Position numbers and translations under genes: made by a program
DNA from: Oreohelix idahoensis
Lineage: Eukaryota; Mollusca; Gastropoda; Stylommatophora; Oreohelicidae
Reading direction: 5' to 3'
NCBI GenBank assembly: GCA_024509875.1
Contig: JAMPIV010004475.1
Coordinates: forward strand, 310,001 to 374,000
Length of the DNA: 64,000 nt
Shown: in pieces, positions 1 through 10,073 of the stretch
Numbering within the stretch: position 1 is the stretch's first letter
Layout: every line of letters starts with the position of its first letter
The notes under the pieces: generated by a model
Told to the model about the DNA's origin: nothing
The model's input: only the letters and a program-made list of their open reading frames with translations
The model's database searches: none

Positions 1-307
1 TGTCGATTACCTCGATAGTCTGTTGATGTAATGTCCCCCTGTTGTGAAAGCATTCCAGGTTAATGTTGTTACGTTTACAGGGCTCACGCCGAGCGCTGTC
101 TATTGTTATGTAAACATTCCCTGTAAAATTGGTGTGTTTCCCACGAATGATTAAAACGATGTATCGTGCAGACAATGGGTGTAGACAACCGACTGCCTTC
201 TCATTCCGTGAGAAATTTACCGACAAAATATTGGCAATCGGTTTTAGGAATTGAAATGCCGACTTACTCGCGTCCCGTGACATATGTCCCCCGCACCAAG
301 TCTTAGC

Positions 308-1114
308 TTACGAAGACTCCTGCGAGTCAGGATGCATTTTACATTCCCTATTGTCGGCTGTAGTTGTCTTCTCGCTATTACTATCCTCCTCATCTTCCTC
401 GTTTCCACCATCCTTCTCCTCATCCAATTCATTCTCCTTGCAATCTTCCTCAGTTGCTTCTCCTGTATCAGCTATAAAGAGCTGCTCCATTTCCTGTTTC
501 AATGTCGTGGCCGTGGCCAAGAGTTGTCGTCACTGCTCGACTAGGTTCGTAAATAGGGCTGTGATTTTCTGCACGCCTGCAGATGACTGTCTTGTCGCAT
601 TGGGCTGCAGTACTGAGTTCGGATTTCCCTTATTCAAATGCTGTGTGGCTGCTCGGGTCCTGAAGTTGGCCGCTTCAGTTATGGGTCTGGCTAAATATCT
701 CTTTAGCAGAACAATATTATATATTTCCAGCTGATTCTTCTCTGTAATCTTATAATTGGTTCGAGATGCCTTCTCGACTATTGTGTATGGCCCGTGCCAT
801 CCAATCAGTAACCTGTTTTGTTTGCTAGGCATAAACAGTAAAACTTGTTTGCCTATCTCTAGCTCACATCTGGGACCATTCGTATTATATTCTCTGTCAT
901 GCTGACGCCACCTCTTCCTCATACGTGGTCTGTTTACCTTACTAGTGGCTTCCTCCGGTATTCCATGATGTAATGCCCCTCTCTGACATTCCGAGCATGA
1001 TCTAATAAATTGATCAATGTTCCTTGCGATTCCCGGCCAATGATAATGGTGGTTGATTATTTGCGTTGTGATGCATTGTACGACCTGACAACTAGATTTA
1101 CTAGCATGTTCCAT
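308..1114 (-). pseudogene. Integrase remnant with the catalytic core deleted
   Basis: An open stretch at 1114-530 begins with the integrase zinc-binding segment (HHYHWPG, then CSECQR) and passes straight to the C-terminal segment (GKQVLLFMPSKQNRLLIGWHG, then TNYKI). In element A more than 150 residues carrying the D,D-35-E core separate these two parts, so the core has been deleted. The first His of the HHCC set also looks lost. A second stretch at 520-308 is very acidic (EEDEEDSNSE) and resembles the acidic linker after integrase in element B. Not functional. Confidence 0.72.
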
Positions 1115-1245
1115 TCCTAAGATATAAAATCTATATCGCGCTGGTATTACTTGTTGCTTATACTCATATCCGCGCTCTCCTACTTTCCTAAGGAGTTGTC
1201 CTTGCTGTTTAAAGCAGTCTCCTGGTTGCGCTGGATTGTCCCCCT

Positions 1246-2391
1246 TCAGTCTCCTCTTAAAACAAGGTTCTCCGATTCGTCATTATTGTGAGCGTGTCTC
1301 AGCTCTTGCGGATGGAAGTCAAACTCGTCTCCTTGTCTCCTCTCCTTCGTTTGTTCACGTGTCTGCCCTGCAGCTGTGACTCTTGACTGCCGAGTGTCTT
1401 CCAACCCCACATATTTGTAGCCTATCATGAATTCATACATATGATCATTTAAAACTGCTGATCGTAGTTCTCTCATTACACATCTGTCTTCAATGGGAGT
1501 CCGGACGATAGCCGCCATCCTTGGAGGACCGCTGTTAACTGTGAACGAAATTTCCACAGTTCCATCACTCAATTGTTCTGGTCTAACCAGTCTTGACCTG
1601 AATATCGAATCGAATTCCAGCCTGGAATCGAATACCTCTTCCGTTCTTTCTCTATTGACAACGTTGCGTTCCGAGGGAATCCGGGCGCTAGTTGCCGTCC
1701 CTGAAAGATCACTTTTCCTTCTCCACCCTTTTGCGTTAGTCTCCTGGTAACATTCTTTGCCAGGTTTAAACCCATTCTTTCTCTTGAGTGACCCATTCTT
1801 ACTGACGTCAAATCTCTTTGTGTCTTTCTTCGATCTGTCGAAATAAAAAGTGTTTCCCCACTTCTTTCTTCTGCTAAACAATCTTTGAATCCGACGACGG
1901 ATCAAAGTTGGCCATTGTTTGTCCTTATTACGTATCTTGTGTATCTTGCCCGTGGGATGGTCATACTTCAGGATGCGGTGCAACCCATCTATCCTTTTAT
2001 AACGGGTACTGTGTGTTGTAAATTTTGTGCGTCGGCGCTGTGCCTTGCATAAAGCGCGTACACCAAGCTGTTTCCTCTTGTGTCGCCTGATGTCTTTCCA
2101 TCTGTCTATCCGCTTAGTTTTTGTCTCGCCTACATATAGAATCGGAGTCCCGTGGGTGTTGAGCTGCTGTAGCCCCGTCGGCTCTACCACACTGTTCTCC
2201 TGATGATCCTCTTCTACCTCCTTTTGAAGAGAGTCGGGGGGTGCCTCCGTGTCCGTCGTCCACCCTGTCCCGATAATATTATGTGTTGTTTTACCTCCTA
2301 AAGGCCCACATTTCTCTCCGCAAGTTTTAAAAGTGGTAGGATCTGGCTTTCCCTCGTCCTGGGGAAAGGCAGACTTAGGCGACTTGGGCAT
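1246..2391 (-). pseudogene. Gag/protease remnant of the fossil Gmr1-like element
   Basis: A 381-codon open frame. Its C-terminal third aligns by eye with the proteases of A, B and G: the aspartate motif reads DSRLEFDS where the others have DTG or DSG, then RLVRPEQ, and later RSAVLNDHMYEFMIGYKYVG, equal to the IKAAV...ILGCRY block. DTG changed to DSR should abolish aspartic protease activity. The end (HPQELRHAHNND) matches the start of the protease-integrase linker. The N-terminal part is rich in Arg and Lys and I cannot align it, so it may be frameshifted gag or unrelated. Confidence 0.62.
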
Positions 2392-2865
2392 CTGTCTATC
2401 TCCATGAATAACAGCAAATGCCCGCTCCTGTCCGGTCTCTTCCTTCCACGTAGAAAGGCCGCGGGAGTGAGGTAATAGTTGTCCTCCTGATGTCAGGAGA
2501 CATCTCGTAATATTTAATTGGGTTGTATAGTTTTTAGTAATTAAAATCTACACCCTGGGGGTAGAGCCATAATTAATAACCCCTATTGGGTCGGGATGAT
2601 TTTAATGCGGCTGGGCACCAAATCTCTTATTCAACTATATGTACTATACATATTCCTTTGTAGGATTTCGGATAAAGAATGTATCGCCTAGAGAATATCC
2701 TGTTTAGTGTCACCAGACTTCTCTTTTTTAAGAAAGGTTTTCTAGTGGACTAATTCCCGAGGAGAGACAGTGCATTCAACCTGGTGTCTGGAAGATTTTC
2801 CTCTAGATATTATCTTTTATTCTTCCATCAAGTCTGTCACCTTCTCCTTCAAAACTCACCCCCAC
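2392..2865. other. Spacer between fossil element and R2-like LINE
   Basis: No coding signal or recognisable repeat. It lies directly upstream of the fossil Gmr1-like frame on the minus strand, so it could hold that element's leader or LTR, but no second copy is in the window. Confidence 0.4.
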
Positions 2866-4345
2866 GACAAACAGCATCGGAGAGATTGTACACCCCATCG
2901 CAATTCCAACTTATAGGTCAATCCACTTCGTTGTGTACTCTTTGGCTGAAAATCTGACTGAGAATCCTGGGAAATACAGCAAACATTTCTGCAATTTCTT
3001 GTGGAACATGGTATAGTTCCAGAGCCTGCCACAACATCTCGTGTGGAACGGATGCATACGCATTAGCTAGATTCAACCAGATTATATGGAGATTTGCTCT
3101 GTCAGACTTTGCCTTTTGAATTGCTTCCCAGATCATTGCTGCATTTTCTAGACACACTGGTGTACCTTGGATACCTCCTTTCTGGATGATAGTGTCAATG
3201 TATCCATTCTCCAGAATGTATGTGGTGAGCCTTTCAGCCCTTACTGAGAAGAATATCTTCCCTTCTACATTAAGTAGTGAAATTGGCCTGAACTGACTGA
3301 TGTCTGAGGAATTTTGTTCCTTCGAAATGTAGACTCCATTCGCCTTTCTCCATTCTTTGCTCACAAGCTGGTTTTTCAAAGCATTTTTCGGCAAACGGAG
3401 CAGCCGTTTCAAAACTTCAGGACATCTCTTATATACAACATACGGGACACCATTATGACCCGGAGCTGACTTGCGCTGTGCTTTCTGGACAATGCTTTCT
3501 ATTTCTTGCATTGTTGGGGGCTTGGTGTTGAATACAGCTCCTGGTTTATTAGGCCATTTAAGGCCTTCCATGCTGCTGGGCGGCTCATCTTTGTGACCAT
3601 CTGAATCTTGGTCATTCTAAGGTGTTTTTCGAGATCTTCTTTCCCGATATTTAGTGTTCCCGACCGTGGCTGTTCAAACAGTTCTTTGGTGAACGTGAAG
3701 GGCTGCCTGGAGAATGTCTCCCTATCCCTCCGTGTTTTTCTTCTTTTCCTGCACAACATTTCTGCTCTACAAAAAGCATTATGTTGGCCTTTCAGGTGCT
3801 CCCAAACCTGTCGTAATCCTTCCTTCTCTGTGTCCACTGCGTTCAACTGTTTTTGGGCATGCCTCTTCCGTTTCCTGATCTCTTCTATTCTGATTTGTCT
3901 TCTACTTGTTTTGTGGTGGGTTACTTTTCATTGCCTACCTGACTCCAAACACTTTGCGACAGTGAAGATATATTATGTTGCCGAAGATTTCCAGCGTTCT
4001 CTCCAAGGTTATCTGCTTCAGGTTGTTATTCAACTCTTTTGACAAGACTTCGTCCAGCTGTTCCCAAAGCCCTTTTGCACTGGCAGGTGGAATCTTGATG
4101 GCATCTCTTTTCCTGTCCAAGAAGTGTGTGAGATCATCATCAGGGAGATCAACCCGAATATTCTCCGCCCTTTGGACTGACTCCTGACTGAGGTCTTCTA
4201 ACGTCTTACCCGTCGTAACAGAGCGCTGCTGATCTACCACTTATGAGCTCCCACACCCCTTTTTTTGCTCTGTGGATTTTCATGCCTCTCTGAGTAGAGA
4301 ATACAGGCACATGGAAATTCCAGCCGTTGGTCAGAACTCAAAGTC
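2866..4345 (-). mobile_element. R2/HERO-like LINE, copy 1, 3'-truncated
   Basis: Minus-strand fragment of the LINE seen more completely at 10.07-12.72 kb. It comes in several frames (4240-3935, 3846-3499, 3571-2918). At the upstream end (about 4345-4250) a degenerate C2H2 finger reads FSTQRGMKIHRAKKG, the N-terminal finger type of R2-group LINEs. Next come the basic linker (CRKRRKTRRDRE) and reverse transcriptase blocks (KSAPGHNGVPYVVYKRCPE, EWRKANGVYISKEQN, ISLLNVEGKIFFS). Homology stops near 2866, before the catalytic Asp-Asp block and nuclease, so this copy lacks its 3' part, unlike the usual 5' truncation. At least two frameshifts. LDLANAY of copy 2 reads LNLANAY here, losing a catalytic Asp. 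Confidence 0.8.
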
Positions 4346-4569
4346 CGTGTAACTGGTCTGGTCGATTCCAATAAGTCCCCTGTGGATTCATCCTTCTTCC
4401 CCCCCCCACCTTTCGGTGAATCCTGGGGGCATCTATCATTTATAGGTCCTTCAGCAATTTACAGCTTACGGGATGCCAACCCGGTCAGCCGGTTCTTAGT
4501 CCTTCACAGTGTCATCTGTCTTTCCAGAAGTACGTTGGTCTTTTCCCGATTGCCAATGGTCTGACCATG
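4346..4569. other. Probable 5' flank of R2-like copy 1
   Basis: No gene seen. A C run (CCCCCCCC) sits near 4400. It lies between the LINE zinc-finger remnant and repeat Y. Confidence 0.35.
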
Positions 4570-4850
4570 TAATTATGATAGGAAACTCTATACAGAGCGA
4601 TACAACAGGAAGCAATCTGATCCTCAGAATAGGTCCCCCCGTCGATCAAGTGTTTCGGCCCCTTAATCTCCTTTATACTTAGGACTCCTAAGTGTCAGCC
4701 TTCTGTTGTCTAGTGCAGAGAATTGAACCCACTCCACCTTGGTTGCAGCTTTCAAATTCACTCCTATTTTCTGCCAGCAAATATAACATTTGCCCCCCTC
4801 AAGTTAATTTTAACCTCCTAAATTTAGTAATTGTAATAATTTATTCCGTA
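4570..4850. repeat. Repeat Y, copy 1
   Basis: Diverged direct repeat of 9587-9860. Shared landmarks: the start (atgataggaaactct), acaacaggaagcaatctgat, the agtgtttcggcc block, the cctgttgtct-like block and a gcagctttcaaat-like block. Both copies begin sharply at atgatagg and both lie next to an R2-like LINE. Class unknown; it may be untranslated sequence of that LINE. Confidence 0.65.
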
Positions 4851-6085
4851 GAGGTAGTTTGATTAGCAGATACTGCTGTAGGGAAGTGTTAGAGACTTAA
4901 CGATACTGGGTCCAGCATCGTGAGGTGGGGTGACCAGTTCCCTTCCCCACAGTCTTTGCCTTCGCTAACTCAAGAGCAGAGTGAGATACCCATTTACAGC
5001 TGGGTGGACTGGAGTGTCCAATGTGTTTCAAACTGGACTCCTTTGCCGCGACAGACCAGCGCTCTAGCCAAACTGCTTATCGGACGTTCAATTTATTACA
5101 TACAACAATGTCTAAATGCAAATTTACATAACTAAGCTATTCATTGTCTACGGCTAAGTATGAATCTGATAGGGAGATGCCTATTCATAATTACCCACAA
5201 TTCAATTCGCATTTAAAAATTTGTGTATGATAACTGGTGTGAATATTTTAGCCCATCTACCACGAAAACATGAGAAGGCATGTGTGCGTCCCTTCAATCG
5301 ATGCAAAATGTAGCTTCCACGCAGCAATGAGTGCCTTTTTCCCAACTTTCCTGACAAAATCATTACAAAATAGATTGCAAGCCACGCACTTTATTTTAAT
5401 GGGTGTACAGTTTTCTTTTTACGGGCAGTATGCGCGCTTTTTAACCTCCAAAATTGTTGGTGGGCATGTATTACGTACGCCTGTATTTCGTTTCACAACA
5501 CTCAAACAATTAGAAAGTTCAATGATTTTATTTTCCTTTTTTCCAGAAATCAACAACCCAAATTCCAAGACTTTTCATGCTAAATTCCAGCAGTTTTCTC
5601 TAGCTTAGAAGTTTTTTTTTTTTAATTCTTCCTATCGTTTTCGTACACTCAAAATTAAAGGTCAAGTTATGTTGTATTTATTTTATTTTTTATTTTTACG
5701 GCCTTTGTATCGGAGAATGATCCTGTAACACGCCAACAGTGTATACACACCATTTCTTCTCCGGAAACATGCTAATTAGTGCTCGTAACAAACATACATG
5801 TGCAATGGAAGTGGAAATCCGTAATGAGCTCCCCTTGAGATGCGGGTTTTTTTTTAATTGGGGGGTGGGGTGGGGGGTGGGGGGGGGTTTGAGGTGGAGA
5901 AGGGGAAATCACAGTTGTAGCATATGCAGCTACTTGTATGTGTTATGACAAACAGATGTGATTTAATGTTGTTTGTGTAATGTACAAGCTGACTCCCTCT
6001 TTCAGTTGTGAAAGAAAATGTTCTGGTAAATTATGAAAGCGCGAGGAAACTGTTAATTTGTTTCTTCTCGACAAAAATGAAGACT
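4851..6085. other. Non-coding stretch
   Basis: No supported gene. Open frames at 4920-5135, 5270-5608 and 5739-5948 show no family motif and look like chance. The only structured feature is the G-rich tract at 5861-5890. Confidence 0.4.
5861..5890 (+). repeat. G-rich tract, G-quadruplex-like
   Basis: Runs of about 6, 4, 6 and 9 G separated by single T. This meets the simple pattern of four G runs with one-base loops, so a very stable quadruplex is possible. No gene abuts it. Confidence 0.6.
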
Positions 6086-6118
6086 TCTTCTTCTTCTTCG
6101 TTCGTCCTGAAAAGGACG
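6086..6118 (-). repeat. (GAA)n tail plus histone-type hairpin
   Basis: The plus strand has ttcttcttcttcttc followed at 6103-6118 by a perfect 6-bp inverted repeat around a 4-base loop. On the minus strand the hairpin reads CGTCCT-TTTC-AGGACG followed by a (GAA)n tract. This looks like the 3' end of a minus-strand retroposon. The 6-bp stem and TTTC loop match the shape of the metazoan histone mRNA 3' stem-loop. Confidence 0.55.
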
Positions 6119-6439
6119 TTAGTTGCGTTGTGTCCGTTTACGGCAAAGCTGCAATAATTGCGCCTTTCGGCCGACACATGTGACTTCAGCACGGCATTTT
6201 TGGGGACCGGGTTTGCTTTCCCACTTCGATCCCTACTCTCTCAGTCAGACTGCAGTAATGCAGCCTGCTTGCAGGACCACCACTTGGAGGGGGAGTTGGG
6301 TCTTGGTCAGCTCTGAGTCGCTGACCCTGGCGCAAACAGTGAAGCTATGGGTCGCTGACAGCATTTATCACTGTTGGTGCGTCTTCGGTCCCAAAATGAA
6401 GTCTAATTTTGAACAATAATCCCTGTATAATTAAGTTGT

Positions 6440-6800
6440 TACAGACTTTCATAAATGGATGCGTGCGTACAATAGGAGTGAAATGTTATGACAAGAGTCC
6501 GGTGTGGAACTGATACAAGAACTAGACATGTGCCACTGGAGCATGAGATGAGAAGGGGACGCTGGAGATGGATATGACACACAGTGAGGAAACCCGATGA
6601 TAGCATTACAAGGCAGTTAGTATTCTGGAATCCCCAGGGTAAGAGAGGAAGGAGGAGACCAAAGAACAGATGGAGAACAGACCTGATTGTCACGGGATTT
6701 ACTCTCCTTGCTGTGCAGTGATGGTCCAACAGTGGCCAAAATTCAGAGTATCTACTGAAGGTCCTCAAAGGTGTCTGTCTACCTTTCGCTCAAGATTATT
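6440..6800 (+). pseudogene. 3' tail of an APE-type LINE reverse transcriptase
   Basis: In the plus frame near 6545-6690 the translation reads RGRWRWI, a stop, [34 protein letters not shown]. This is the conserved C-terminal block (RWxGHvxR...GKRxRGRPk.tWrr) found after the reverse transcriptase of many APE-type LINEs. A stop replaces Gly of the GH motif. The following stretch (near 6700-6800: tggtccaacagtggcc, then cttggcag) recurs at 13800-13905 and marks the start of the region paralogous to 13.8-15.3 kb. Confidence 0.7.
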
Positions 6801-7289
6801 CTTGGCAGATATGTGAATTAAAGAATGATTCTTCAATTCTAGTGAGCCTCATATGAATTTAAAGAAATAAGTACTTCGGCTGATGGGATCCAGACCGTGT
6901 AGACTTTTTATCTTTCCTAACCTTCTATGAGTTAGGATTTTGCTCGTTCTGGTGAGCCTCTAACTGATTTAACTCAGTAAAATATTACTAAAATAGCTGT
7001 TTTAGGTATTTATTTAAAGTGACAGACATACAGGTGTAGTTCACTCACAATGAATAAATCAACTATAACTTTGTATATTTACAGATAACAAATTTAATAA
7101 TCAATTATCATTAACAAATGTAAAATAAATAAGGGTGTAATGAATTTAGATAGTCTTTAAAAAATTTTCACAGGTGATGATCTGATTTTAAAAAAAAAAT
7201 TCGTTAGTACAGAGTTCACATGGCAGCTTTGAATGGGTACTTAGCTGTCAGTAAGATGTCGGTTGGTTTTTGCTCCAGCCGATGCTTGT

Positions 7290-8660
7290 TCTTTGCAGGT
7301 TATGGACTGGTTCACTCTCGTCACTGGTCAAGTCTGGTGGCTGCAACACGTCCCTCGTAGTATCGTGGGCTAATTGCAAAGATGGTCCAGAAAAAACAAA
7401 TACCGTCCTGAGTATTGGGTTTCCTGACACAAAATCAGGTCTCCACCCCCCCCCCCCTTTTTTTCATTCCATCATTCCATTTGCTTCAGAACGTTACCCT
7501 CTCTGAGCATTAATGTTAATCCCGGTGAGCGGAAAACATTCATTGAACATATATACATTTGCACTGGTTGAAAAGGTTAATATAATAAGTATGTACATCA
7601 GTTCTATCGTTATATACTGCGTGCTCCCTCTGCTTTTGGTTCTCTATTAGAAACCCACATAAAGCAGTCACCAGCTCTTGCAGTGGTGACTCATGAAACC
7701 ATCATTCTATATGCTGAGGTTGGCAGCCTCGTATGACTTGGACATCCACTAGCAATTTTCACAAGTTAATAATGCAAAATGTAGAATTTTAAAATGCATA
7801 ACTTGCCACAAAATATCTTTTGGGAATACAGACTGACTTCTAGCTCAGAGAAATAGTTACGGCAACTTGATTAAGATGCCTCTTACACGTGGTCTAGGGT
7901 GTTATTTAACAATAGACTCCGACTATGACTTAGTGTTCAGGTTCTAGGATTCCGGGCTTTCCGTATTAATGAAGGTAGAGTTTTCCTGGGATATAAGTAT
8001 CACAAGATGCTCATACATGTTGTCCGGTCCTTTAGAGTGCAATCCTGATCCTATTCCTTACTCTGGCTTGTCTGGCTGTTTTCTTGACGAGTTGAATTTC
8101 ACAGTGTGGTAAACTCACAAGGCGCTAAATTATAAGGCAACATTCGGCCCACATACAGATTGCTGCTAAATTACAAGGCTCCAATTAGAAATGTTGTATT
8201 TTTACATTTCAAATGCCAAGCCAATAAAATGCAAGATGCGTGTATTTCCTCTTCTCTCACGAGAAATTCCTGCATAACAAATGCACAAATACATGTGTTG
8301 TTTACAGTCACCATAAAGGGTATGCCAGCTTCCGTCTATTATCGATCATGTTTACACTCACGACTTCGTAATTTATCACAGGTAATCTCTTTCAAGGTGG
8401 ATAATTATTCTTCCGACAAGTCTTGTCCGGAAACGATTATGACATTCACCCGGCCCAGCAAATATTGACAACAACTTGGTTTGACAGAGACATTCTCAGT
8501 GAAAGATAATCGACTGTTGTCATCCCAACGTTGTTTACTTATTAATCGGCCGCACCCATGCACGGACTGGCAGGAAAATGTGTTACACATTAGTAAACCA
8601 CACTTCTCTCTACCGATCCCAGGTGTCAATATGGGTTCAAACGAAAGTGATTGATTACCT
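7290..8660 (+). repeat. Repeat X, copy 1
   Basis: Matches the reverse complement of 25985-27490 almost end to end. Landmarks in order: gactggtt...ctcgtcactggtcaag, tacgtgg-like and gttgccagcc-like blocks, gacttggacatccactagcaa, caaggctccaatt, tgatcatgtttaca, cgttgtttac, and atgggttcaaacga at the end. More distantly related to 13.8-15.3 kb. No coding frame survives. Size and lack of frames would fit a long solo LTR, but I found no terminal TG...CA or target duplication. A C run sits at 7446-7459. Confidence 0.72.
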
Positions 8661-8929
8661 TAATCAGCAAAAGATGGTCTCTGAAGTCCCTACATAACAA
8701 GAATTGAGGGTGGGGAGAGTAAACAATGAATCGAAAATACCACATACTGTCAGAGATGGGAAAAACTAAAGTGAAGAGCACAGAATGAATTATAGGAAAG
8801 CACAGGTAAATGTGACGTTAGAGGTTATTCTGTCACACTGACACAAACATGCAGGGGATGAAGAAGACGTAGACGAGCCTTAGGCTGTCGGCACGGAACA
8901 AGAAGACTTGGCCCCCGTATATTGACAGC
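8661..8929. other. Spacer
   Basis: No gene seen. The minus-strand open frame over 8833-9453 is the antisense shadow of the LINE frame on the plus strand. Confidence 0.4.
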
Positions 8930-9586
8930 CTATGCTCCTTGCGGAGCTGAAGAGTGGTGATGATTTTGAGGATGATGGCAAGAGAGGTAGAAGATGCTGC
9001 AGCCAAAGGAAATATGAGAGAACTGTTTACCAGCACAAAGAAGCTAACAGGGAAATACAAGCAAACAAGTTGCCTCATAAAAGACAAGAATGGAAAACTG
9101 CTCAGCAATATACAAGAGCAAATAAAGAGGTGGACAGAATATTTTGAGGACCTTCTCAAAAGACCAGCTCCACAAAACCCCCCGGACATCCAGCCAGCAG
9201 AAGAAGAGCTACAAATTAACGGTGAAAGACCAACGACGGAAGAAATAAAGAAAGCCATAAAGCTTCTAAGAGATGGAAAAGCGTCTGGACCTGATGGCAT
9301 TCCAGCAGAGGCCATCAAAGCAGATATCGACACGGCTACAGAGATGTTATATAAATTATTTGGTAAAGTCTGGGAAAAGGAAGAGATACCAGCAGAATGG
9401 AAGGAAGTATATCTGGTTAAGTTGCATAAGAAGGGAAATTTACAAGAGTGCACAAATTATAGAGGAATAATGTTTCTATCAGTGCCACGAAAAGTATTAA
9501 ACAGGATTATCCTTGAGAGATTAAAAGAGTCCATAGACAAGAAACTGAGAGATGAACAAGCAGGTTTTCGACAAAACAGATCATGA
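8930..9586 (+). pseudogene. Partial APE-type LINE reverse transcriptase
   Basis: A 210-codon frame (8954-9586) holding the linker and first reverse transcriptase blocks of a non-LTR retrotransposon: KLLSNIQEQIKRWTEYFEDLL, then DGKASGPDGIPAEAIKAD, then IPAEWKEVYLVKLHKKGN, CTNYRGIMFLSVPRKVLNRII and DEQAGFRQNRS. It stops at 9586 where repeat Y begins, before the palm with the catalytic Asp-Asp, so it is truncated at both ends. The endonuclease expected upstream is not recognisable. It probably belongs to the group whose C-terminal block occurs at 6.44-6.80 and 46.76-47.22 kb, but the pieces do not overlap, so this is inference. Confidence 0.82.
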
Positions 9587-9860
9587 TAGGAAACTCTTTA
9601 CAGAGTGATACAACAGGAAGCAATCTGATCATCAAAAGGAGTCCCCCCGTCCGACAAGTGTTTCGGCCAGATTACTCCTTTACACTCTAAGGGGGGCGGG
9701 CCCACTTGGGTCATGACTCCCAAGCGTCTCAGCCTCCTGTTGTCTTGTATCGAAAATGAACCCATTTCACTTATGGTAGCAACTTTTAAATCCACAACTC
9801 CGCCAGCCGTGGAGGCAATTGTGAAAGTAACAAAGAGAAGACAAATTATTCCGTTCGTTC
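9587..9860. repeat. Repeat Y, copy 2
   Basis: Begins with atgataggaaactct directly after the LINE reverse transcriptase fragment and shares several blocks with 4570-4850 in the same orientation. On the minus strand it lies downstream of the R2-like nuclease frame, so it could be that LINE's 3' untranslated region. Confidence 0.65.
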
Positions 9861-10073
9861 CGTCGCACATCACAATTAAGGACACACACTGAGACACCAG
9901 CGCGAAGCCGACGAGTCTAGCCACTGCAACTCTGTTCCTGACACCCCTTATAGTATACACCGCTTGTTGCCCCTGAGTCACAGCCCTTTCGCTAGTACAC
10001 CAAAAAATCAGCGTATTGTGGACTTAAAACAATTTTGGTGTTTTCTGTACCGCAGCGTTTATTGTCACGATTT

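Larger units (their letters stand above)
308..2391 (-). mobile_element. Fossil Gmr1-like Ty3/gypsy retrotransposon
   Basis: Decayed internal region of a retrotransposon read on the minus strand. From high to low coordinates it holds a protease-like stretch, an integrase zinc-binding segment joined directly to an integrase C-terminal segment, and an acidic stretch like the linker between integrase and reverse transcriptase. Protease lying next to integrase matches elements A and B in this window, so I place it with the Gmr1-like group. Reverse transcriptase and RNase H are absent and may lie left of the window or be lost. No flanking LTR pair was found. Confidence 0.7.

Noticed and set aside
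351..734. Ser/Phe-rich plus-strand frame with a possible membrane segment
   Set aside because: Antisense of the acidic linker and integrase tail of the fossil element.
8833..9453. 206-residue minus-strand frame with many Ser, Phe and Leu
   Set aside because: Antisense of the LINE reverse transcriptase on the plus strand, which has clear motifs.
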